Positions 1 through 8,500 of a stretch of 64,000 nt of DNA are shown piece by piece. The first letter of the stretch is position 1. Every line of letters starts with the position of its first letter. The notes beneath the pieces are model-generated. The model did not search any database. It was not told the DNA's origin and saw only the letters and a list, made by a program, of their open reading frames with translations. The stretch is from Enterococcaceae bacterium (GTDB taxonomy: Bacteria > Bacillota > Bacilli > Lactobacillales > Enterococcaceae), in contig JALCOL010000003.1 of the NCBI GenBank assembly GCA_022649665.1, positions 62,001 through 126,000 of the forward strand, read 5' to 3'. Both the position numbers and the translations under genes were made by a program.

Positions 1-162
1 GTGATGGATCTTACGCCTGAACTCTTTGCATATCTCGACGCGGTGATCCATCCCGCACTTGATTTTCAAAAGCGCAGTATTTCTGAGCGCGAACCGCTTC
101 ATTTGGAAGCGACATTGACGCTCAATGCCTGCGAACTGATTCTGTTAACGAAACAAGATTGA
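1..162 (+). CDS. C-terminal fragment of an unidentified protein
   Basis: An open frame runs in from the left edge and ends with TGA at 160-162, giving about 53 residues. It contains no motif I can assign; the last residues (LEATLTLNACELILLTKQD) look like a closing beta-strand of a larger enzyme, but that is only an impression. The GTG at position 1 is probably internal, because the window edge cuts the gene. It points the same way as the transporter/amidohydrolase pair but is separated from it by a 163-base gap that has its own promoter. Confidence 0.55.
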   Translation: MMDLTPELFAYLDAVIHPALDFQKRSISEREPLHLEATLTLNACELILLTKQD

Positions 163-250
163 AGCAAAAAATGCCTCGGCAAATTTGCGGACATCTTGTT
201 TTTATTTTGTCTTTTTTCCATATTGGGAATGATATCCGCAAAAAATGCCG

Positions 251-300
251 TTAATGATTGGAAGCACTGTATTATAATAGTGCTAACGTAAGCGTTTACT
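251..300 (+). promoter_or_regulatory. Promoter with overlapping cre site (CcpA)
   Basis: TATAAT at 273-278 is a perfect -10; the upstream hexamer TTAATG at 251-256 (16-base spacer) is a weak -35. CGTAAGCGTTTACT at 287-300 matches the CcpA consensus TGWAAGCGNTTWCA at 12 of 14 positions and lies just after the expected transcription start. A cre there normally means repression while preferred sugars are present, so the transporter and amidohydrolase behind it are probably catabolite-repressed. Confidence 0.7.
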
Positions 301-325
301 ACTAAGATAGAAAAGAGGAATCATA

Positions 326-1519
326 ATGGAAACTGATCTTGCAAAAGATCCTTCAAAAGGCCGCAGTATCAAAATCGTTTTTGCACTCATGGCGGGCTAT
401 TCGATGGTCTACATGGACAAAAGCATGATCTCGACTGCGATTTTGCCGATCGCGAAGCAATTCTCGCTGAATGCCGGGCAGACCGGCTTGATCATGTCGG
501 CATTTTTCCTGGGGTATTCATTGATGCAGATCCCGGGCGGCTGGCTGGCAGATAAGATCGGCGCGAAAAAAGTCCTGATGATCTCGCTGGCAACGATCTC
601 GCTTTTCTCGTTTGCTTTCGGAGCGGTCAGCAGCTTGATGCTGTTCATGGTGATCCGCTTCTGCGCAGGGCTGGGACATGGGGGCTATCCGCCAAGTGTT
701 TCAAAATCGATCGCGTCGAACTTTCCGTTGGAGCGACGGACGTTTATCCAATCGCTGATCCTGTCAACGTCAGGGATCGGCGGCATTTTAGCCTTTACGC
801 TTGGCGCGAATCTCGTCGCTGCCAACTGGCGGTTTGCATATCTCGTATTGGGATCGCTCTTCGCCTTGGCACTCGTTATTGTCGGCTTGTTCGTGCCGAA
901 CACGCCCGGTTCGCAAAAAAGCGATGCCCCGGGGATCCCGTTCAAAAAAGTCATTACCGATCGGAATGTGCTCGTGCTGTTTGCCGCAATGCTGCTCTTG
1001 AACTTTTTACTGTACGGCAATATGTCCTGGCTGCCTTCTTTCCTAGCGCATAAGTTTGGGCTCTCGATCACCCAAATCGGTTATTTATTAGCCGGCAATG
1101 CGATCTTCCAGACGCTTGCCACGATGTTCGCCGGCGTTTTGCTCTCGAAACTGTTTTTAGGAAAAGAGCGCGGCTTTATTTTGAGCGCGACGCTTCTATC
1201 AGCCGTACTGGTCTTGATCATGGTCAACTCCAGCAGCTTGGTTTTGGCAATGGTCGCACTGATTTTGGTCAGCATGATCTCGGTGAGTGCCTTCACCGCG
1301 ATTTTCACTCTGCCGCATAAAATCTTTGATCCGGCGATCATCGGCTCTTCGATCGGGATCATCAATACCGGCGGCACGCTGGGCGGCTTCTTAGCACCGA
1401 TGATCTTAGGGCAGCTGATCCAGCTCTCGGGCGGATCATTCACTTTGGCATTCGGTTTTATGGCCGCTGCGAGCGTCTTGTGCGGTTTGACCGTTCTCGG
1501 GGTGAAGCGCGAAGCATAG
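326..1519 (+). CDS. MFS transporter, anion:cation symporter (ACS) type
   Basis: A 397-residue protein with about 12 hydrophobic segments and the MFS signature GGWLADKIGAKK in the loop between helices 2 and 3. The early MDKSMIS stretch and overall pattern resemble the ACS branch (hexuronate, phthalate and other organic anion carriers). AGAGGA lies just upstream of ATG 326. The next gene begins 58 bases on and encodes an AbgB-like amidohydrolase, so the pair probably imports and hydrolyses an amide-linked organic acid. The substrate is not readable from the sequence; p-aminobenzoyl-glutamate or an N-acyl amino acid are guesses from the neighbour. Confidence 0.85.
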   Translation: METDLAKDPSKGRSIKIVFALMAGYSMVYMDKSMISTAILPIAKQFSLNAGQTGLIMSAFFLGYSLMQIPGGWLADKIGAKKVLMISLATISLFSFAFGAVSSLMLFMVIRFCAGLGHGGYPPSVSKSIASNFPLERRTFIQSLILSTSGIGGILAFTLGANLVAANWRFAYLVLGSLFALALVIVGLFVPNTPGSQKSDAPGIPFKKVITDRNVLVLFAAMLLLNFLLYGNMSWLPSFLAHKFGLSITQIGYLLAGNAIFQTLATMFAGVLLSKLFLGKERGFILSATLLSAVLVLIMVNSSSLVLAMVALILVSMISVSAFTAIFTLPHKIFDPAIIGSSIGIINTGGTLGGFLAPMILGQLIQLSGGSFTLAFGFMAAASVLCGLTVLGVKREA

Positions 1520-1576
1520 TGATTGCAAAGAAGAATTGAGAAGAGTTGCAGCGATAGCAGAAAGCGAGGAAAACTG

Positions 1577-3007
1577 ATGACTCCAAAAGAAGAAATCACG
1601 CAAATCATTGAAGAGAAAAAACAAGAATTTATCGATGCCGCGGATCAAATCTGGGCTACTCCGGAAACGCGTTTTGCGACCGATCGATCCGTCGCAAACT
1701 TTTATCCGATCTTGGAACGGGAAGGCTTTCAAGTCGAAAAGGGCTTGGCGCATATGAAAAATGCGTTTGTCGCCACTTATGGCAGCGGCAAACCGGTGAT
1801 CGGGATCTTGGCAGAATATGACGCACTCGGCAACTTATCGCAAAAGGCGGACTGCGGCCAACATGATCCGCTGGTAAAAGGCGGCAACGGACACGGTTGC
1901 GGACATAACTTATTAGGGACGGGCTCGCTTGCCGGGGCAGTCGGGATCAAAGAATATATGAAGCGCCATGAACTCAAAGGCACGATCCAGCTTTTCGGCT
2001 GTCCAGCGGAAGAGAGTGGTTATGGCAAAGCCTTTATGGCACGCGACGGCGTTTTCAGCGATTTGGATGTCGCGCTCAGCTGGCATCCGATGGATATCAA
2101 CTCCGCTTGGGCGCAAAGCTCGCTGGCCGTCTTTCAAGTGTATTACCATTTCAAAGGGACAGCGGCCCATGCCGCGGCAGCGCCCGAACAAGGCCGCAGC
2201 GCGCTTGACGCCGCTGAGCTGATGAATATCGGCGTGCAATTCTTGCGCGAGCATATGATCGATGCGGCGCGCGTTCATTATGCGTTCATCGATGCCGGCG
2301 GCGAATCTGCGAATGTCGTTCAGCCGAGTGCCACGCTGTATTATTTTATCCGCGCACCCAAAGTCGAACAAGCGCAAGAGATCTATGAACGCGTCAATAA
2401 GATCGCCAAAGGAGCGGCGCTGATGACGGAAACGCAAGTGGAGATCGATTTTGATTCAGCTTGCGCCAATTACGTGCCAAATCGGGCTGTGACAACTGAT
2501 TTATACGAAAATCTGAAAGAATATGGTTCGCTGGGCCTCACGAAAGCCGATGAAGAATACGCGCAGCGCTACTACGATACGCTGACGGCGGAAACGAAAG
2601 AAAGCTTGAAGAGCCGTGCGCAATTGCTGCATCCTGATGCAAGTGAAACGGAAATCGAGAAAATGGCGGCGCTCCCCGTCGCAACGGACTTGGCGCCGCT
2701 CCACTTTACGAATACTGCTTCCGGATCGACCGATGTCGGTGATGTCAGCTGGGTCGTGCCGACCGCGCAATTCATGCTGGCCTGCGAACCGCAAGGCACG
2801 CCGGCGCACTCTTGGCAGTGGGCCGCTAATGGCAAGTCGGCAGTTGCCCATAAGGGAGTGCTGGCCGCCGGAAAAGTGCTCGCCACGACCGCTTTTGACT
2901 TACTTACCAAACCCGAACTGGTTGCTAAAGCGAAAGAAGAACATGCGAAAATGCTCGGCGGCAAAAAATATATTTCAGCGATCCCGGAAAATGTTTTGCC
3001 GCGTTAA
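1577..3007 (+). CDS. M20 family amidohydrolase, AbgB-like
   Basis: A 476-residue metal-dependent amidohydrolase. The start is placed at ATG 1577 (MTPKEEITQ), which has GAGGA six bases upstream; the frame stays open further back to 1523 but without a ribosome site. Motifs of the AbgB branch of M20 are visible: GILAEYDALGN, NGHGCGHNLLGTG with metal-binding His/Cys, CPAEESGYGKAFM with the catalytic Glu pair, and TDVGDVSW near the C-terminus. AbgB is one subunit of p-aminobenzoyl-glutamate hydrolase; no AbgA partner is present, so it may act alone on another N-acyl substrate delivered by the adjacent transporter. Confidence 0.85.
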   Translation: MTPKEEITQIIEEKKQEFIDAADQIWATPETRFATDRSVANFYPILEREGFQVEKGLAHMKNAFVATYGSGKPVIGILAEYDALGNLSQKADCGQHDPLVKGGNGHGCGHNLLGTGSLAGAVGIKEYMKRHELKGTIQLFGCPAEESGYGKAFMARDGVFSDLDVALSWHPMDINSAWAQSSLAVFQVYYHFKGTAAHAAAAPEQGRSALDAAELMNIGVQFLREHMIDAARVHYAFIDAGGESANVVQPSATLYYFIRAPKVEQAQEIYERVNKIAKGAALMTETQVEIDFDSACANYVPNRAVTTDLYENLKEYGSLGLTKADEEYAQRYYDTLTAETKESLKSRAQLLHPDASETEIEKMAALPVATDLAPLHFTNTASGSTDVGDVSWVVPTAQFMLACEPQGTPAHSWQWAANGKSAVAHKGVLAAGKVLATTAFDLLTKPELVAKAKEEHAKMLGGKKYISAIPENVLPR

Positions 3008-3042
3008 TTGAAACTGGTTTGATCAATCGATAGTAGCGAGCT

Positions 3043-3084
3043 CCGCCAATGACTGTGTACGATCCAGTCGTTGGCGGTTTTTTA
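3043..3084 (+). terminator. Intrinsic terminator after the amidohydrolase
   Basis: Arms 3043-3055 (CCGCCAATGACTG) and 3065-3077 (CAGTCGTTGGCGG) pair over 13 bases with one G-T pair, followed by TTTTTT. Confidence 0.92.
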
Positions 3085-3103
3085 GTATTAGGCAATAAAA
3101 TAC

Positions 3104-3132
3104 AAAAAACCAGCCATCAAAAGACGGCTGGT
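3104..3132 (-). terminator. Intrinsic terminator read on the minus strand
   Basis: ACCAGCC (3109-3115) and GGCTGGT (3126-3132) form a 7-bp stem. Read on the minus strand the stem is followed by TTTTTTG, so it terminates leftward transcription. lysK, the nearest minus-strand gene, already has its own terminator at 3687-3736, so what this one serves is unclear. Confidence 0.7.
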
Positions 3133-3146
3133 CGAGGAGAAAAGAA

Positions 3147-3176
3147 ATGAAAAAGATAAATTTTTGGGTAAGTTAA
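3147..3176 (+). CDS. Nine-codon mini-ORF with strong ribosome site
   Basis: GAGGAG at 3134-3139 sits seven bases before an ATG that opens the short frame MKKINFWVS and then TAA. It could be a leader peptide or the relic of a deleted gene; nothing downstream resembles an attenuator. The whole 3085-3457 gap otherwise holds only the minus-strand terminator at 3104-3132 and a TATAATA at 3364-3370 that may serve the next small gene. Confidence 0.25.
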   Translation: MKKINFWVS

Positions 3177-3457
3177 AGATATGCTGCGGCACTTAAATGT
3201 ACCTTAAATAAATGTAATAATAGTTTTTTCTTGCGCAGCTCAGGAACATGCGAATCCAGCAGAAAGCTGGCTGGCTGCAGCTTGTGAAAAAACAGCCAAA
3301 GAAAGCGCTATTTTTTCAGTGGTGTTTTAATTTGGAAGTTAAGATTGTTTTAGGGGAATCTGTTATAATACAGTATATGGAGCAGCTGTTTTTCATATTT
3401 CTAAAAGATTTGGACAGATGTCGCGGCAGAATACCAATCGAGAAAGGAAGCGGTCCA

Positions 3458-3649
3458 ATGAAATTATTTGCTGAACAAAAGTCTGGAATCACGCAGGAAA
3501 AGGTTTATCAAGCGGTCTGTATCATCCACAACGGCGCGATCAGCGAGTTTATCGATGCTGCACCATCCAAACGGGCTTTTCGGCGTGAATTGCTGAAAGC
3601 GCGCGGGTGCGCACAAGTGTTGCGAGTCGTGAAAGTACCAGATTGCTGA
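3458..3649 (+). CDS. Small hypothetical protein (63 aa)
   Basis: Start chosen at ATG 3458 (MKLFAEQKSG) because AAAGGAAG lies eight bases upstream; the frame is open back to 3248 but that part is low-quality. The product is basic at its C-terminal half (RAFRRELLKARG) and has no membrane segment or signal peptide. I do not recognise a family. It converges with lysK across a shared terminator. Coding status rests on the ribosome site and an upstream TATAATA at 3364-3370. Confidence 0.4.
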   Translation: MKLFAEQKSGITQEKVYQAVCIIHNGAISEFIDAAPSKRAFRRELLKARGCAQVLRVVKVPDC

Positions 3650-3686
3650 GCGTGACGACTTTCATTGACGCGATGGACAGAAAAAA

Positions 3687-3736
3687 GCGGAGGATCCCCT
3701 GAGCACATTTGCTGGCGGGTATCGCTCCGTTTTTGT
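3687..3736. terminator. Bidirectional terminator between small ORF and lysK
   Basis: An imperfect stem pairs CGGAGGATCCC (from 3688) with GGGTATCGCTCCG (ending 3729). TTTTTG follows on the plus strand, and on the minus strand the stem is followed by a run from AAAAAAG, so it can stop both converging genes. Confidence 0.75.
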
Positions 3737-3737
3737 T

Positions 3738-5294
3738 TTATGCGGGATCGATCAAGCGGATCATTTTGTCTTTGCCGACGACTTTGACTAAGAGCGGGAT
3801 CCTTGGTCCGTGATCGGTCCCGAGCGTCAAATGATAGATTGCTTGAAAGAGCTCTTTTTGGGCTTGCCGTTTGGCTTTTTTGTCGGTTTCAGGGGTTAAG
3901 TCGTAAACAGTCTGCATCATCATTTGGTCATCCGAAAACTCTTTGGTCGCCAAGAGCTGGGCGAATTCATGCAGTTCGTGCTTGACTTTGCTGCTTAACG
4001 CTGCAAAAGCTGCTGTGTCAGGCTGCTCGCGGACTTGATACAAACGATCTTTCGCATTGTTTTCGATCCAATAGGAAGCGCGCCCCAAAACGTGTTCGAT
4101 CGCTTCTGCAGTGAATCCCTCTTTTTCAAGCACACCGCGCGTCAACGCCTGATTGTTGCTTGTCAAAGAAAGGATGTTCACGACTCGTGAGAAGGCTGGA
4201 ATATTTTTGGAAAGATCAACACCGGTCAAATACATCATCTGTTCCAGCAGTTCGTCGGGCTCTTCGGCCGATTTCAGCACGGCGGCTTTCCGTTCGAATT
4301 CTGCATAGTTGCGCAGGACGTCCTCATCGAGCCCAAGATCAAAGGGCGATTTCGGTAAATATTTCGCGTATAAATAAAAAACGAGTTCGGGGGTGTAGAT
4401 CTTGAGCAGCTCATCGAGCGTGATGATGTTGCCGCTTGAGCTCGACATTTTTTTCGTTTGGCCTTTGATGTTGACGAAATCATACGGTTCATAATCAGGC
4501 GCGCGGCCGCCGAAAATTTCTTTGACGATTTTTCTGGCGACGTCGAAACTGCCGCCTTTGGAGGAATGATCTTTGCCGCCCGGCTCATAGACGACTTTCT
4601 CGACCGTCCAGCGCATCGGCCAATCGATCTTCCAGTGGAGTTTCACGTGCTGGCCTTGCCCGATGATTTGCGTGCCGCTGTGTCCGAATTTGCAAGTATA
4701 GTGGAGTGTGCCGGTTTTTTCTTCATACTCGGTGATCGTTGTCGCATCATGTCCGCACGTGTCGCAATATAGCGAGATCGGGTAGTAATGCGCACGTTCC
4801 TGAGCATTCGGGGCCTCGGTGCGGAAATGAGCGAGGATGTCGTAGATCGCGAGCCGCTGATCGAGTGCGACTTTGATCAGCTCATCATAGGCACCGGACT
4901 CGTAGCGGGTCGTTTCGTAAATATATTCCGGTTTGATTGCGAGTTTGGCAAGGTCGGCTTCAAATTTTTTTTCAAAAAAGCTGGCGTAGCTTTTGTTCGG
5001 ATCGCCGTCTGGACTGGGAACATTCGTATACGCTTTGCCGATCTCGCTTTCGGCGATCCCGGAAACATTCGCCGGAATCTTGCGCAAGCGGTCATAGTCG
5101 TCCCAAGACAAAATATAGCGCGGTTCAGCCCCCAGCTTTTTGAGCGCTTTGACGACAAAATAGGTGGTTGCGACTTCGCGGAAATTCCCGACATGGATAT
5201 AACCGGACGGACTGATCCCGGAAGCGCACGTCAGCGGTATTGTATTTGGATGGTCATGGATGATTTTTTGTGCTTCTTCAAATGCCCAATGCAT
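3738..5294 (-). CDS. lysK: Class I lysyl-tRNA synthetase
   Basis: A 518-residue aminoacyl-tRNA synthetase of the Rossmann-fold class I type, charging tRNA-Lys. The HIGH-type motif is HVGN at residues 34-37 (within SGISPSGYIHVGNF) and the KMSKS-type loop is KMSSS at 282-286. CDTCGH and CKFGH (residues 177-205) look like the zinc-knuckle of LysK enzymes. This is the archaeal-type enzyme, not the class II LysS normal in bacteria of this order. It is a single-gene unit with AGGAGGG before ATG 5294. Whether the genome also keeps a class II enzyme cannot be told from this window. Confidence 0.95.
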   Translation of the reverse strand: MHWAFEEAQKIIHDHPNTIPLTCASGISPSGYIHVGNFREVATTYFVVKALKKLGAEPRYILSWDDYDRLRKIPANVSGIAESEIGKAYTNVPSPDGDPNKSYASFFEKKFEADLAKLAIKPEYIYETTRYESGAYDELIKVALDQRLAIYDILAHFRTEAPNAQERAHYYPISLYCDTCGHDATTITEYEEKTGTLHYTCKFGHSGTQIIGQGQHVKLHWKIDWPMRWTVEKVVYEPGGKDHSSKGGSFDVARKIVKEIFGGRAPDYEPYDFVNIKGQTKKMSSSSGNIITLDELLKIYTPELVFYLYAKYLPKSPFDLGLDEDVLRNYAEFERKAAVLKSAEEPDELLEQMMYLTGVDLSKNIPAFSRVVNILSLTSNNQALTRGVLEKEGFTAEAIEHVLGRASYWIENNAKDRLYQVREQPDTAAFAALSSKVKHELHEFAQLLATKEFSDDQMMMQTVYDLTPETDKKAKRQAQKELFQAIYHLTLGTDHGPRIPLLVKVVGKDKMIRLIDPA

Positions 5295-5433
5295 CGAATC
5301 CCTCCTCGCTTCTTTCTTTCAGTGTAGCATAATGAGCTGGACAACTGAAAACGGTACGCAGCAAAAGACAAGTTTTCAAGGACATTTTATGCTATTTATA
5401 ACTATCGTATTAATATTATGCGCTTTCTAAAAC

Positions 5434-5442
5434 TGGTATAAT
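5434..5442 (+). promoter_or_regulatory. Extended -10 promoter of the surface-protein gene
   Basis: TGGTATAAT (5434-5442) is an extended -10 element; no good -35 is seen at 16-18 bases upstream. It lies about 60 bases before the start codon of the large surface protein. Confidence 0.6.
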
Positions 5443-5503
5443 AGAATATATATCAATAATAAATAACCATTTAGAAAAGAAAGAAGGAATCGGAGGAAGC
5501 GTG

Positions 5504-8500
5504 ATGAACAAAAAAAGAAGAGCCGCAATGATCCATTTGGCTGCGTTAGTTTTGGGGATGCTCACCGGGCCGGCAAGTGTCTTGGCGGATGCTGTGACAT
5601 ACGAACAAGAACAAGGGCATTATTTGAAAAAATCGCAATATGAGGAGTTCGGTTTTGATTTGGACGCGGTTCCAGCCGAATTCCCGGCTGAACAAGAAAA
5701 CGGTGAAGAGTTCGGCGAACCTGTAGCGGAAGACTATACGAATCCTTTGAACGGCTGGCAGCAAATGAAGATCGATGAGCTGTATGTCGGCGGCGGTTAT
5801 GAAAAGGACCGTACGATGAAAGATATGGACTATCGTCTTTTGGAAAACTTTGACGGCGATGCTGATTTCGGTCGCGGCTTTTCAGGACGCGAAGATCTTT
5901 TAGTGCCGGGACTTTCGAGCAATGATGATGCTGCCCGGATCGATAGTGAGCAAAATTTGGAAGCCGGCGCACTGTTGATCGGCCATAATGTGATCGGCGC
6001 GCGTCTGCGCCAGCGTTCTTTGATGCCTAATGATGCGGACTCTATCCAAAGTCTGATGAAGACGCTCGGCGTCACGGATGCCAAAGCGCTCAAAACTGAT
6101 GCGCTCTATTTGAATGATCAGCGGCCGCTTCTCTTAGAGAATCGGCTCGAAAGCATTCAAAGCAAGTCAGCAGTCACTTTGCGGGCGCTCGAGGTGCCGG
6201 ACAAAGGCACCGAGTATCAAGAAGTCTCCAAGCTGACCGTTCCGCTTGACACCTCAGACGACGGCGGCCGCGGATTGCGCGCGGCTTCTCCTGATTATCT
6301 GCTCGATACCGAATCGGACGTTGCCAATGCCTATGTGGCGATGGCGCAAGGCGACTTTGACAAAGATGGCAAAGAAGAAGTTGCAGTTTACATTCCTTCT
6401 GCGGGTTTTCATGACGGTCCGCATGCACAGGATCCTGAAAAAAACGGTCCGCACATCCGTTTTTATGCGCTGAACGACCAAGATCAGCTGGAAGAAAAAC
6501 AGTGGAATCTGAAAAGCACCCCGGCAAGTGCAGCTTCCCCGCAGACCCGCCGCATTTATTTGGGCGAACTGGATAAAAGTTTCGCTTTGATGTACGGCAG
6601 CGCCGGCAGCTATAAAAGCGGCGAGAAATGGAAAAATAATCTGTTGCCGAGTGTCCATTTGCAGACGACCAAGATCGCGGGCGATGACAGTCTGGTGATC
6701 AGCGCGACATTCCCGCGCAAAGATGCCGATCCGTATATCGGCAAAAATCACAACAATCATTTAGCGATCTATGATTTCGTGAAAGAATACGCCGCGGATG
6801 AAGACGGCAAGACCATTCTGCCGCCGACAGTCGAAGCGGTCCAGATCCAGCAAAGCTATCATGACGAGCTGGTGAGCGATAATCGCCAAGGAAGAATGCA
6901 GTTCGCGGCCACAACCGACGGCGATCTGGAAGGCGATGGCCGTGAAGAGCTTATCATAGCCGGATATAAAAATGATGATTTCAATAATCAGGCGGGGCAG
7001 ATCGATTTCGGTTCGATGTCGCGCTCGAAATATCTGCTGACGACGATCCAGGCCGACCGGCCGTTAAGCGACAGCGCACAGGAGCGCGCGGTCGGCTACA
7101 GCAGTCCGCATGGTCAGAGTTTCACGACCCTGCCGGCCTATGAGGGCGATCTGAAAGTCGATGAGGAAGTGATGCCGCCGATCGCGATGGATGCCGGGGT
7201 GACAGGAGAAGACAAGTCGAGCCTCGGGCACTCCCTTGAGACGCTTTTTATCAGCGGGATGTTTTATCAGTGGGTGGAAACGGACGGCGGGACGAGCGGA
7301 AAGTTGGAAAAGATCAAACGGCTGGATGAACTCGATACGAACGGCGATCCTTTGATCGTGACAGCTTATTTCGGGACAACGGATGCCCAGCAGCCTTATG
7401 AACAGCTGTTTATCAAAGCCCGCGACGCCCAGGAAGGCCAGCATGATCAGATCTATTATGATCTGTGGACTGCTTGGCAGGAAGACGGCGCGATCAAAGT
7501 GCGCAAAAATGTGAACGACTACAAAGGCAAGCATTCAGAAGAACAATTTATCGCGACGTATCGCCCGATCGATGTCGATCTGGATGCGGTCTATTACCGC
7601 TATAAAGGAAAACGCTACGGCTGGAGCAAACCGCTGATCCACTCGATCATTCCGAGCGCACCGTATTTTGCAGAAGTCCCGTATAACGAAGCGGTGATGC
7701 CGCTGACTTCCTTCTCGCTGAGCAGCTCGAAAAGCTCGGGAACGGAAGGAAATTGGCATGTCGGGATGGGACTTTCCGGCGCATACAGTACGGATGTGTT
7801 CAAGGCGATCCCCGGGCAGATGAACCATGAGCTATCTGTCGCAGCCCAATATGAAAACAGTTACGCTTCTGAAAACACTTCGACGTCGCAAGTCGATCAA
7901 AGTTTTTACGCTGGGAAAGATTCCGTCTATCTTTTGATCACGCCGCAAGTGATCTACGACTATGACTTTTATGTGCCGCAGCGTGTGATGACGCCGCAAT
8001 TTCAGCGGCTGACAGTCGATGAATTCAACCAAGCGGTGGAAGAAATCAAAAGAACGGATCCCGATTCACAACTGGAAGCGATCGATATGCAGCGGATCTT
8101 GAATGAAACATATCATGCAGGCGACCCGACGACCTATCCGGCTTCGAGTACCGAGATCGCTAGCATTTATCAAGGAAAATTTGATGTATTTGAAAACATG
8201 CTGGAAGAGAACAACGCACTTTATCTGGGAGAAAAAGTGCCGATCCAAAGCAGCGGCAGCGGAGCGACCGGCGGCGGGTTCGGCAAAATCGAAAGTTCTT
8301 CGCAGATGAATGGTTTTTCGCTGTCAGCTTCTTATACGCTGAATTATCAAAAAATCAAAGGGGAAGAAAAATCGAAGTGGCCAGTTTCCTTTACGCTTTC
8401 AGCAGGCGGCGGTGCGGGATGGGTCAGCGGCAGCAGCGAAGGCTCCGCGATCAGCTATTCCTTCCCGGACCTGCCCACGAGCGATGACGCGGTCAAGCAC

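Noticed and set aside
3508-3708. 66-codon minus-strand frame near lysK
   Set aside because: It overlaps the small plus-strand gene and the shared terminator, with no recognisable motif.
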